From NCBI RefSeq assembly GCF_000150275.1, contig NW_002060944.1, positions 7,578,735 through 7,642,734 of the forward strand: DNA of 64,000 bases. Direction: 5' to 3'. Each line of letters opens with the position of its first letter. Positions within the stretch are counted from its first letter, which is position 1. Both the position numbers and the translations under genes were made by a program. Positions 13,111 to 24,899 of the stretch are shown here, in pieces. Below the pieces are notes generated by a model that saw only the letters and a list, made by a program, of their open reading frames with translations, did no database searches and was not told the origin of the DNA. This stretch comes from Trichoplax adhaerens (taxonomy: Eukaryota > Placozoa > Uniplacotomia > Trichoplacea > Trichoplacidae).

Positions 13111-13919
13111 ATCCAAGGCGAAAGATTATGCTAACACTTAACTTTATCGATAGAGAAGTAATCTAGCCGATCGATATTGTATACTGTAATGGCGATGTTT
13201 TCTTTCTTTTGTTATCTGACTTCAAGTCTGTATCGAGGTCGGGATTCCGTCCTGCTTTCCGTAACAAGAGGGGCTTGAAGAGAAAATTCAATAGTTCTGT
13301 TCCAGTTGGAGTAAGTGTCCGTACATGAAGTTTGGCGCATACTGTACTGTATAAAAATAAAAGAATGTCCAGCTCTGTACAGTACGAAGTCAAACTGGCC
13401 TAAGCAAATCTACAGTATAACGTAGTATACTGTATTACACTCCAATTTGTCTTAAAATAGTATACAAAATTGAAATCCTGTTTCTCCATCTTAGCTGTAC
13501 TATCCAATCTATCCTTTGTTGAGAGAAGCACTCGCTAGTCGAGATCACTTGCACGATAGACTGCTAAAAGAAAACGAGTAGTAGCCTATGGTTGTAGTCA
13601 TCGAGAGTCTTTCTTGCTTAACGCCATACTGTTGCGATAGCATGACATCATCGTAATGACTGCGCTGGCGCAGTCGTAGCACTCGACATCATCACCTTTC
13701 CAATGACGTAATGAGATCGAGTTTAGTGGATTGCTAATCGTAAATGAATTAGGTAATGAATTAATCAAATCCTGCAATGAAGAACATCTCATAGGTACCA
13801 AGAGGTTTATCTTGATTAAGTAATTCATCTCTAGTAGCGAGTGATTGGAAATTGACTAACTTATATACTGCATATAATTTTCGCATTTTGCCATGCATCA
13901 TGAGATGTTTGCTATTGGC

Positions 13920-15070
13920 AAAGATGCGTAGGAGGAGGGAAGGGAAAGGTAAACTTTCAATTCAATTTTGAATTACACCTTGCTGATGTGGTATACAATC
14001 TTGGCATACCAAGGCAATTGTTAAGCAAATTAATCTCCAAGAAACACGCGTAGATTGCAAAGCAGTCTATTTCATACAGCACATCGGGATAAATCATTGT
14101 ACTGCACGAATAGTTGCAACTAATGTCACTAGGTGCCTACTTTCAAAGGGATCTTAGCATGCCAAGCCAATTGCTAAGTAAATTAATCTTCAGAAGCAAT
14201 CCTAGATAAGAAAGAAATCGATTCTACACATGGATCGGTCATTCTACTAGATGTATATTGGAAACTAATATCGCCAGGTATACTTTCTTAGTATACCAAG
14301 GCCATTGTCAAGTTAATTAATCTCCAGCAATATGTTTCATACATACTCGTAATGTCGTGATATGGCATTCTACTACATACATATTTGCAACTAGTCACCT
14401 GGTACACTTTCAAATTCAATCCTAGCATGCCAAAATAATTCTTAGGTAAATTAATTTTTTAGCAAGTACTCTTAAATTAGAAAGTAAGAAGTTTCATATA
14501 TAGTGATAGATCATTCTACTGGACGTATATTTACAACTAGTATTACCAGCTCATTTTGAATCAATCTTAGCATACCAAGGCAATTGCTAAGCAAGTTAAT
14601 AATCCGTAAATATCCCTAGACTAAAAAGAAATGTAATTCACATAGAGTAATAGGTTAACTTGATATTTATAACTAGAGTTAAGGGCAGAGAGACGGAAGG
14701 TATACTTATAATCAAATTTGCGAAAGATTACACTTTGCTGATATCGCTTACTATCTTGACATATCAAAGTACTTATCAAGCAAGTAAATCCCTAGTAATA
14801 CTTCCAGATTAAAAAGTAACCTCTTTCAACGCAGTGAAAGGTTACACTACTGTAAAATTGTAACTAGAATCAGATATCGGGTAGACGAAAGGTACAATTT
14901 CAATCAAATCTTTTGCATAGGATAATTCCTTACGGATACCATCTACACATTGTACAGTCTTAACGCACCAAGACATCTGTGAAACAAACTAATCTCCCAT
15001 AAATACTCCTAAACTAAAAAAGCATTATATTCTTACTATGCATTCAGTTGGTAATCTATTACGTGCATAA
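13920..15070. repeat. Array of about seven degenerate tandem repeats, 120-190 bp
   Basis: A recurring order of blocks is visible: 'actttcaatc', then 'atcttagcataccaaggcaattgctaag', then 'aaattaatctcc', then 'cctaga-taaaaag-aa', then 'gatcattctacta-a-gtatatttgcaactag'. Copies begin near 13950, 14140, 14281, 14403, 14550, 14701 and 14890. Unit lengths vary widely, and copies towards 15 kb are more diverged. No frame is kept open. The remaining DNA from 13111 to 15980 has no exon I can support, apart from short GTAC motifs near 13345-13430. Confidence 0.7.
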
Positions 15071-15980
15071 TACAATACGAGTACAGTTGCTCTTACGACA
15101 TTTTCTATTTTTAGAGAATTGTCAAAGTTGAATTTATCCATCGAACAAATATAGTACTGCCCATCAAAATCAGGTCAAATCTAAAATTGGTGTGATAACA
15201 ATAGTGTAATTGAAATTCAAGGCATGCATATTAATCAATTAGTAGTAAGACAATGATAGTATCCAAAATTGCGTTAATTAATTATATACATGTCATAAAT
15301 AGACATTCTCTTTCAATTACACGTTAATTTTTTATTCCAATTTTCCATAATCATAACCATAAAATAAGTCCATGCTTCTAGTATGCTTAACGACGTATTT
15401 GCCCACGTCTATCTAGTACATTCAAGATTGCAATTTCGCTACCCGATCGAAGCTTCAACATCTTCTTCAGTGTCATTTACCAAGTTTTCACCTATCAATT
15501 TTAAAACTATAATTAAGAATAGACTATGCTACAGTAGTTCACATTTCTTAATGCATATCATCAGTAGGCCTGATATAAATGCTACGTCTAGTCTCTAGTT
15601 TGCTTATAGTAAATGGTATTTACAATATGAAACCTCGTTCATGAGCATTATCTCAATGTCAGCCATTGCAAGCAAAAGTGCAGTTTGTAAAGCTACTTTC
15701 AATCACTAGATACCAAAATCTGATATTGCTATTATCATGGAATAGTTTTAAAACTTATTGTAAAATTTTCTATAGCATATGCTACTTTTAACTCTTACGA
15801 GAACAATGAAATCTAGGTAATGTAGTAAATACTGGTGTAGTAAAAGTTGCAAAATCTAGAATGTCATAATCACACATTCTTACATCGAATGGTGGTGAAC
15901 TAAGTCTAAAAATATTTTTTTGGATAGCTTTGATTTAAATCTGTCTATAGAATAACATCAAGTTTGATGAATAAAAATAC

Positions 15981-18900
15981 CTTGGGATAGGCGTAACTTC
16001 TCTCTATAATTAATATGATTATATAGCCATTCAATCCAGTCATCTCCATCTTCTACTATTTGCATTGTCCATACTATGATTAAATTCAAATTAAAGACAG
16101 AGTTGATTTTTCTCAAAATAATACTTTATCATAGTTGCAAAATGGTATTTTAACGCCTTCTTAAGTAATAAGTTTAATAAAGTATTACATAAAACGGCAG
16201 TATCAGTTATATTGAAGCAAGAAGTTGTTTTATTTTAGAGAAATATTCTTAATCGATGTAGCTCACCTTCATCTGACTGTGACTGATCAGTGATGGTAAA
16301 TGATTCGAAATCGTTCTTATTAAAGAAAGACACACGATAATTTAGCGATATGAAAACGTCAGCGGTGCATTTATTAATATTCTTACAATCGACAATGAAT
16401 ACATGTATAGGTATAAGAGAATCATCTAAACAATTTATATTTACTGTTGATTCGGTGGCTTTGGTCATAAGTTATTATGCCATGAAAACAACATTTTAAT
16501 GTCACAGAACTGTATAACTATGGTATATCTAGTAGTTCATGGTATAAGCATACGATAGCGAAACACCACAATTTGCTATACAACGCTGATAAAAAGAATT
16601 TTTACTATATAAGTAAGGATATGATATCGTATACCTCATCGGTAATTATGCAGTCCTGTAATAAAACTTGGTATTCTAAAAACAAACTCTTCTGTAAGAA
16701 ATGAGACATGGATGAAAAGATCAATTAAATACCAAATTGTAGTTAGAAAACATCTAGTGGAACTTTCACCTCTACGATTGAACATATAAGAATGGCCTTA
16801 TCAAATATGATCATATAGCAACTATAGAAAAGGAAAATAGATCGAAAATATTGTCAAATCTGCCCCCCAAAAAAATCATAAATACGTTATTCCATTTTAG
16901 CATACCAATTTTGCTTTTTTAAAAATTTCAGAGTCTCACGATTTGGTTTACTGAGAATTCTTACGTATCCTTCTATAGTTAATTTTCCCAATCCTGTAAA
17001 AGCTAATGTTGAGAGCTTCTACAACAAATCAATAATGGAGCGATAGTGTCCATCAACTGTTTTTATGACAATACTAATCAAAAGGATTATGTTAATCATC
17101 AATATTATTCTTATCGATCTGATATTAACTTACATTGGAGTCAACTTCTATCCTTTTGATATCAAGATTTGATTTTCCAAAAAAATACGTGGAAATATTG
17201 GAAGTTTTGTACATAGAGGTCAATTTATAAAATATTAGACTATTGGTATCATATTTATAGCTCACATAGATATTAAAAAGTTGATTCTGGACATCGTTTG
17301 AACTTCTTCCATTGCACTTAGCACGCGTTCTGTAATTAGCTGTAAAGAAACAATAATGTACCACATTCTCATTCGGTAGCTGTTGCATTTTGTAGCTTAT
17401 GATAACTTAAGCATCTAGCCGTGCAAGTTCTGCTTAATCAATCTAATGATAGTTTATAGTTTATATTTAATCTAGACCTTTAGTCACCAAGTAAACACAC
17501 GTTCACAGTTCAGTTATTAACAAACGATTTTAATGACACCAGTAATCATAGATTACCACTACCAATTCCATTAATCAAGCAAAGACTAATGCTACAACAT
17601 TTATATTTATTTTGTTTGGCGTTCCCTAACAATTGGATAGTAATAAGCTATGGAAAATTTTGATATTCATTAAACTAGTGAGATAACGGATAACAGTTGC
17701 ATCAATTTCTTGCAAAGATGAAATTACTGAGAAAGTAAATTATAAGTACCCTTAGCAATTTATTTTATCAGAGTTAGAAATAGGATTCAATAAATAAAAT
17801 AATAGAACATACCTTAATACATGATTTAGCACCAATCAGAGCACTTTTTTCCAAATCATTCTTGGCCAAGTGGTACAATGCCTACGATAAGTTAACTTCT
17901 TCTTATACTAGAATTAGTTGTAAAAATACTCTTAAAACCAAAATTGCATATACATACTTCGAAGACAATCGAATACAGTGTGAGTTGGTAGAGTGGGATA
18001 AATAAAATCTCTTTAAATGTTCTCACTTTAAAATGATAGGTATTGCAGCACTTTAACCATTTCTGTTGAAAAACAGAGTTTGTTTGAAATTTTAAGAATA
18101 TTTTAAGTGGATACGTTTAAAATTTTAAATCGATATATAAAACTTGATAATTTCAACATTAATACTTGTATATAAGATATCAATACGTATTAATAGCTGA
18201 ATAGAAAAAAATAAACACATTAGAGGCACAAATACTACCCCTACAAAAGTTACAAGTATATACTATACCTGTATATGATAGTGGAATGCTTGTTCTTTGG
18301 TCTGTTATATAGTTACGAGTTAAAAGAATATTATGCTCAATCAATGTATGAAGATCTGAGTAGTATTAACTCACTTCACGAAGTAGTAAAGATTGGATTT
18401 CGCCCCCATATTCAAAATAAATTTCGGTTTCCTTAATTGGACACGAGATAAAAATATATCGTACAATTATTTTCAACAGCAGATGTAATAAGCATCAACT
18501 TTGATTTAAATCTCTACAAATAAGAGATTTTACATATACTATTTTATAGTCGACAATTTTGTAAGTATTATAGGACGACCGTCATTGAAGAGTCTATCAT
18601 ATCGAATAGATGGTCGCAATCACTCATTTGTATTACCAATTTACTAAATATTCTATGAGAAATATTTTGTAGGTTAGTCTCAGCATTTTGAATGAGGTCT
18701 AAAAGCTTGTAATGTTGTGATCTGAATTTCTGTTAGAGAGAAAAAGACTTCCATTAAAAAAAATGACAGAGAAAATCTAAAATGAAGGAACTCTTAAGGC
18801 AGAAAGATCGAATTTATGTTAGATAGAAACAGCTTACATCTAATATCATGTGGATATACTCTAGTTTAAATTCTTGCATTTGCTGTTGAGTAAAGATTTG

Positions 18901-19682
18901 ATCAAAACACTAGATTGATGCAAAATAGGCTGTTATTACAGAGTCTTGTTTATGATTTGTTTTACGCGAGAATCCAGTAAAAACTGTCCACGAAACAGAA
19001 TTAGTACTTACTTCAAGGCAAACTTGGATAGAAAAGATTAAATCTACTTCAGCATTTTGAAGGCTTGTAATAGCAATGCTTATACCGTCACTGATATGAA
19101 GTGGAGCCTAGGCATTATAAAACATAAATATATGAAGGGACAAAACTACTCACAATCATTATTAAAGTTAGACTAAGTTATAGGAAAATACACCAAATAT
19201 TTATGTGAGCGTTTTTTAACTCGTTAGAACATTAGAGAAAGATTGCCAATACTATCAGTATGAGATTTGTTAGGAACCACAGTCTATTGGGTGCACTACT
19301 GCAATAAAGAGGGACTATCTAAACTTTCTAGCCATCAAATTTTACGTAGTGATTTCGTATAACTGTATCTAAACTCTAAAGCATCATTCGAAAGGATGGT
19401 ATAAATCATATCAATTCTCAGTTTCTACAATGCAATACGATGCAGAGAGTAATACTACAAAAATAAATCATGAGTATATACCGCGAATCTCGATGGAATA
19501 TCCGGTGGAATGGACGTGATCTGCAAGGAAAGAAACGATATATGTCAGCTTAAGGATAATTTCGCTTAATTGGTTAAAATCACTCACTGTGTAAGTAATC
19601 TACGTAGGTATGATCGAATTCGATTTACCTGATTTTCGGTTGGCAACGCAAATCGAACTTTTTTGGTTTTTGGTCTAGGCAT
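15981..19682 (-). CDS. Unidentified multi-exon protein with N-terminal KVRF motif (3' end unresolved)
   Basis: I do not recognise this protein. Phase-consistent exons from the start codon: 19629-19682, 19482-19520, 19012-19107, 18838-18882, 18637-18729, 18375-18431, 18269-18301, 17813-17881, 17134-17379 and 16965-17018. Further likely exons lie near 16775-16801, 16637-16657, 16266-16467 and 15981-16073. The N-terminus MPRPKTKKVRFALP is basic and carries KVRF at residues 8-11, which fits the RVxF docking consensus for protein phosphatase 1. Residues about 30-190 look helical, with repeated heptad-like segments such as LQNAEVDLIFSIQ and YKLLDLIQNAE. The 82-codon exon at 17134-17379 looks beta-rich, with many Tyr/Asn/Ser. 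The last recognised exon contains EDGDDWIEWLYNHI. The 16266-16467 and 15981-16073 exons join cleanly through one leftover base. The joint between 16637 and 16467 was not resolved. No signal peptide or membrane span is seen. Confidence 0.6.
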
Positions 19683-20214
19683 AGTCTGTATGCCTATAAT
19701 GATTTATCGAAGATAACTAGAAAATCAGAACTGCTCTACGATTAACTATACTTGCAATTTCTCAAGTAAAAGCGACTTTACTATTTCTATTCCGGTCCAT
19801 AAATTGTAAGTGTTGCTTTATCAATTGGAGTTCATCCATTCGTCTTTGATCATGATCTATGGACGAATCAATAACTTTTTATACTTTGATGGGGTAATTA
19901 CTGCGTAAAAAACTATCAATAATAATAACGTTATTAATAATAATAATTCCATCGGGCATTCGTGTCCTATATAGGCGATATCATTTATCCAAATACGGTA
20001 ACTATAGTTATACTATAGGATATAATTCTTCGTTCTAAATTTATTCTGTCCGCTAGCTCGTATATATGTATTTCTATCAGGAAAAGTAAACATCTCTATA
20101 TTTAAAGATGAAAATAATCGCTACTTGATACTGTTTACTCGTGTGTTCTTAATAAGGTAAACGGAAAGTCTAATAATCAACAACGCTACTTGTTATTGAT
20201 TACGCATCGAACTA

Positions 20215-20760
20215 AGCTGTTTCAGTCCATTCTATTTTTTTCCCCATACTGCTCAAAGTTTCCGCGATTGTACGAATTTGATACAGCAGTGTCTAATAAC
20301 TAATACTATTATAATTAACATGCAAACATGCAGTACTGCGTATTAGCTTGTTAGCTTGTTGAAGATGGATATTTGGTTAGATTGGTCGATGCATAGATGC
20401 GATAAAGATTATCTGTCTACAACTCTTATAATCTCATTCACTTAGAACATACGCGTATGTGATTACTTTGCATAGCGAAACGAATAAGTTTAAAGCTATT
20501 TCAGTCCATCCTATTTTTTCCCTTACTACTCAAAATTTCCACGGTTGTACGAATTTGATGTAGTAGTGTCTAACTACTACAATTATAATTAACATACAGT
20601 AGTACTACGTATTAGCTTATTAACTGGTTAAAGACAGCTATTTGGCTAGATTGGCGCATGGCTTAGATACAATAAAGATTATTTGTCTACGACTCTCATA
20701 GTCTTATTCATTTAGAACACACGTGTATATGATTACTTTACCTAGCGAAACGATGAGTAC
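20215..20760. repeat. Tandem duplication, two copies of about 275 bp
   Basis: Copy 1 begins at about 20217 and copy 2 at about 20497. Both run through 'tttcagtccat-ctattttt', 'ctcaaa-tttcc-cg-ttgtacgaatttgat', 'tagtgtctaa', 'tattagctt-tta', 'gataaagatta-ttgtctac' and 'tgattacttt-c-tagcgaaacga'. They are about 85 percent alike by eye. The spacer from 19683 to 20214 holds an AT-rich ATT/AAT microsatellite-like stretch near 19919-19945 and no exon I can see. Confidence 0.85.
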
Positions 20761-21239
20761 ATAATCGTACAGTCTTAATAAATGGAATTGAATAAATAAA
20801 ACAGTTACTGGCGATGCAAAGAAAACTGGAATGGAAGGGTAATACCAACGCATTCACACAAATCGTCAATTTCCTTCATATTTACAATAATGATTCGAGA
20901 GTGATGACTAGTATATTATACAATGTATATTGCTTTACTACTCATTCGATTCTAGTCAGTCAACTCATCAGGGCTGCAGTTAGTAGTTGTTAATTACCGG
21001 TAATCATAAGTAATTATAATTGCTTGAGAAGTCTAAGCACCATCATGTGCGCTGTTTGATTTAGTTACGTTCAGCAGCGAGATCCATCGTGATCTATATC
21101 GTCTCAGTTAGACCGTAAGGTCAAATAATATTCAACGTCGTTTTAGATCATGACTTGGTCTCAAATAAAGAGTAACTTAGGACTAACAGATATCGGTTTG
21201 GTATTGATTATTTGTGTAGAAGTAGTCCAATTAGTATAT

Positions 21240-22010
21240 TAGTCGGAGTACCTCGAGAATTTCCTGCATCTACGGATGAATTAGTTCTCATACAATACGT
21301 TAAATATACTGAATGGTAACAGTGTTCTATCCGTATATTATGGATAAGGAAATTCCATATGTGTGCATTTACAATTCAGTATTTCCTAAATATTTGGAAC
21401 ATTTTTTCAAGAGGATAACTTGTACAATTATTCTCGGCTTGCTGCTTGATATTGTTCATTGTTGTGCTGAAGAACGTGAGAAAGTTTTCTACTTACGTAG
21501 TGGTATACTGGTAGCGATCTCAGTCAGCGGATCGAATTATGCGTTGCATTCCTATGTCATGGATAAGGAAATTCAACCTCTATAGATTTCTTCGATATTT
21601 AGTTATTTCCCCGACAGCGATTGACTAGATCGCTTCTTGGTATTCATTGTTGTACTGAAGGATGCAAATAAGTCTTGTGCCTATGCTAGTGGCAATCTCA
21701 GTCTGCGGATCGAATTATTCAGCATAAGGGCCCGTATGCACATCGAATTAGACAGCGTGCTCGTACTGTATGTCATGGATAAAGGAAATTCGACGTCCAT
21801 ATACTGTAGTTGCGATTATTTCCTGAATATTTACAATATTTATTGAAGAGTGATGACTTTATTCTGTCATTGACGGCTTAGTTCTGTGTATTGTTTCTTT
21901 AAGCAGGCAGGGATCAAATACTGCAATCTACTAGTACTACTTACAGTCTTGCACTATGTCATGAGTAAGAAAATTCGCCATCCGCATATTTACGGAGAAT
22001 TACAATGATA
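21240..22010. repeat. Degenerate tandem repeats of about 185-220 bp
   Basis: The block 'tatgtcatggataaggaaattc' recurs near 21340, 21556, 21774 and 21960. It is preceded by 'gatctcagtcagcggatcgaatta' in two copies and followed by '-catc-atat---gatttcttgaatattta'. Two open frames of 70-90 codons cross it, but they share no frame and are products of the repeat. Conservation decays towards both ends. From 22011 to 22845 I see only AT-rich sequence, with no exon. Confidence 0.65.
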
Positions 22011-22845
22011 GTCTCCATTGGAGGGTCAGATTAGTGAATAAACATAGGCTGTTTTCTTTTTTTGTAGCTGATTTTATTGTTCCTATTTGCTTCTTTTTAT
22101 TTATTGGCTTGTATTGATCTGATATTCAATCTTAATAGAGGAGCAAAAACAATGTGTACACTATTATAACAGCATTGATATGATATTCTGATTGGGAGAG
22201 ATTGACAGTATATCTACTGTCAAATTTAAGTGCTATAATCATTGTAAGTCATGTCCGTAGAGCAACATTAGACAGGGCTTTTTACGTTCCCCACTGAGGC
22301 TCTTTAATCGGTTTGTTCTAGTGCTAAGATATTTGCCTACTAAACCTGTATAGAATGGCTTCATTTCTCTCGAATACGTACCTATCAGTGAGTAATGAGA
22401 AGGACACAGATATACGCCACCATAAGCAGCCTAGAGCAGGAACTTTTATTCGAGAAAATTCTCAATTCTCCTTCAAGTCTCTGTCTAGAGCCCCTCTGAG
22501 AGCAAAGACCTGCAAAACACTCTGAGGTGTATTCTTGCAACAAGCAGGCACTAGAGTACTGAACTAAAGAACTGAGTAAATAATCACATCTACTACCATA
22601 AACATGTAAGATAAGCATATATGATATAGTACTGGATGGATATGGATTACTTTCTGACGAAAAGATAGAGCTGAGATTGAATACTATGATCGAAATAAAG
22701 CCTCAATCGTAATAAAGTATCTACTATAAGTCAATCAAGTATTTCCATTTTTGATTCTACAGTATTCAGTATATCCAATGTCGTCCTGTTACTGTCTATT
22801 AGCCTATTCATTTGTTCTTTCTAGTAAAAGTAAACTACCAGTCCA

Positions 22846-24534
22846 ACTATGCCATGGCTGATTAGTGACCATAGGGCACTTTTTCAGCTCGTCTAGCTTA
22901 CTTTTCTACAGTATTTTCAACATATGCAAGCAGTGATTGGATTTATTTTTCTCCTCTTTTGCTACCCTATTTGTTTTGATGGCGTTAACTACCATCCAAT
23001 TCCACCACGGCCGAATAGTGATGATAGGGCACTATTTCAGCTCGTCTAGCTTACTTTTCTACAGTATTTTCAACATGAGCAAGCAGCGATTTGATTTATT
23101 TTTGGCCTTTTTTGTTTTGATGACGTAAACTACCATCCAATTCCACCACGGCCGATTAGTGATGATAGGGCACTATTTCAGCTCGTCTAGCTTACTTTTC
23201 TACAGTATTTTCAACATATGCAAGCAGCGATTGGATTTATTTTTCGCCTCTTTAGCTACCCTATTTGTTTTGATGGCGTTAACTACCATCCAATTCCACC
23301 ACGGTCGATCAGTGATGATAGGACACTATTTCAGCTCGTCTAGCTTACTTTTCTACAGTATTTTTAACATGAGCAAGCAGCGATTGGATTTATTTTGGCC
23401 TCTTTTGCTACCCTATTTGTTTTGATGGCGTTAACTACCATCCAATTCCACTACGGCCCGATCAGTGATGAACCAGCAGTCCAGTTTCACCATGGCCGAT
23501 CAGTGATGATAGGGCACTATTTCAGCTCGTCTAGCTTACTTTTCTACAGTATTTTCAACATGAGCAAGCCGCGATTGGATTTATTTTTAGCCTTTTTTGC
23601 TGCCGCGTTTGTTTTGATGGCGTTAACTACCATCCAATTCCACTACGGCCCGATCAGTGATGAACCAGCAGTCCAGTTTCACCATGGCCGATCAGTGATG
23701 ATAGGGCACTATTTCAGCTCGTCTAGCTTACTTTTCTACAGTATTTTCAACATGAGCAAGCCGCGATTGGATTTATTTTTAGCCTTTTTTGCTGCCGCGT
23801 TTGTTTTGATGGCGTTAACTACCATCCAATTCCACTACGGCCCGATCAGTGATGAACCAGCAGTCCAGTTTCACCATGGCCGATCAGTGATGATAGGGCA
23901 CTTTTTCAGCTCGTCTAGCTTACTTTTCTACAGTATTTTCAACATGAGCAAGCAGCGATTGGATTTATTTTTGGCCTTTTTTGTTTTGATGACGTTAACT
24001 ACCATCCAATTCCACTACGGCCCGATCAGTGATGAACCAGCAGTCCAGTTTCACCATGGCCGATCAGTGATGATAGGGCACTATTTCAGCTCGTCTAGCT
24101 TACTTTTCTGCAGTATTTTCAACATGAGCAAGCAGCGATTGGATTTAGTTTTGGCCTTTTTTACTGCCGCGTTTGTTTTGATGGCGTTAACTACCATCCA
24201 ATTCCACCACGGCTGATCAGTGATGATAGAGCACTTTTTCAGCTCGTCTAGCTTACTTTTCTACAGTATTTTCAACATGAGCAAGCAGCGATTGGATTTA
24301 GTTTTGGCCTTTTTTGCTGCCGCGTTTGTTTTGATGGCGTTAACTACCATCCAATTCCACTACGGCCCGATCAGTGATGAACCAGCAGTCCAGTTTCACC
24401 ATGGCCGATCAGTGATGATAGGGCACTTTTTCAGCTCGTCTAGCTTACTTTTCTACAGTATTTTCAACATGAGCAAGCCGCGATTGGATTTAGTTTTGGC
24501 CTTTTTTGCTGCCGCATTTGTTTTGATGACGTTA
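22846..24534 (+). repeat. Ten-copy tandem array, unit 153 or 192 bp, largely in one open frame
   Basis: Copies measured at the ATGATAGGGCAC block start at 22868, 23031, 23162, 23315, 23506, 23698, 23890, 24070, 24223 and 24415. The spacings are 163, 131, 153, 191, 192, 192, 180, 153 and 192. The 192-bp unit equals a 153-bp core plus a 39-bp insert; the 180-bp unit lacks 12 bp. From 23506 on every length difference is a multiple of three. The frame is open from 23395 to a TGA at 24214-24216 in a copy where CGA became TGA, then again to a TAA near 24586. Each 64-residue unit contains FSSSSLLFYSIFN and LDLFLAFFAAAFVLMAL, a membrane-helix-like hydrophobic run, followed by a polar ISDEPAVQFHHGRS. 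The proximal four copies have lost frame. It could be a decaying repetitive membrane-protein gene or a minisatellite open by chance. Confidence 0.9.
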
Positions 24535-24899
24535 TCATTTTGGGGGGATTTTGAATCTGGTGATGAAATGGAGCGGAATGCAAGGTAAATAGAGTAGAAA
24601 AAGTAGAGCATCAGGGTATTGATTGCGACACTTGATATAGTTTTGATTGCCTTGCCGTATGATGGAATTCAATAACGTCATGAACTCCAAATAGAGTAGT
24701 ACTCAAGCAGATTGAGTGGTAAACTATTGCAGTGCACAAACTGCATACGAAATGCTGTAGCAGGAAGTAGAACTTGAGTGATTGGACTGCTGAAAAATGT
24801 CATTCGCGGACACGAGTGCAAAAGTCAATTGCCGCACTGCGTCCAGTACGTACAGTATGTACTGATGTGGACAATACTAACGCGTAGCATTGTGCAATT

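Noticed and set aside
13163-13828. Two minus-strand frames of 76 codons upstream of STARD3
   Set aside because: Neither has a recognisable domain or in-phase junction to STARD3 exon 1, and the first is partly GTAC repeat.
21313-21846. Plus-strand frames of 90 and 69 codons with repeated MDKEI segments
   Set aside because: They arise from the degenerate tandem repeat, are in different frames and lack splice or family support.
22846-24534. CRISPR-like array
   Set aside because: Units of 153-192 bp are tandem with no unique spacers, and the genome is clearly eukaryotic.
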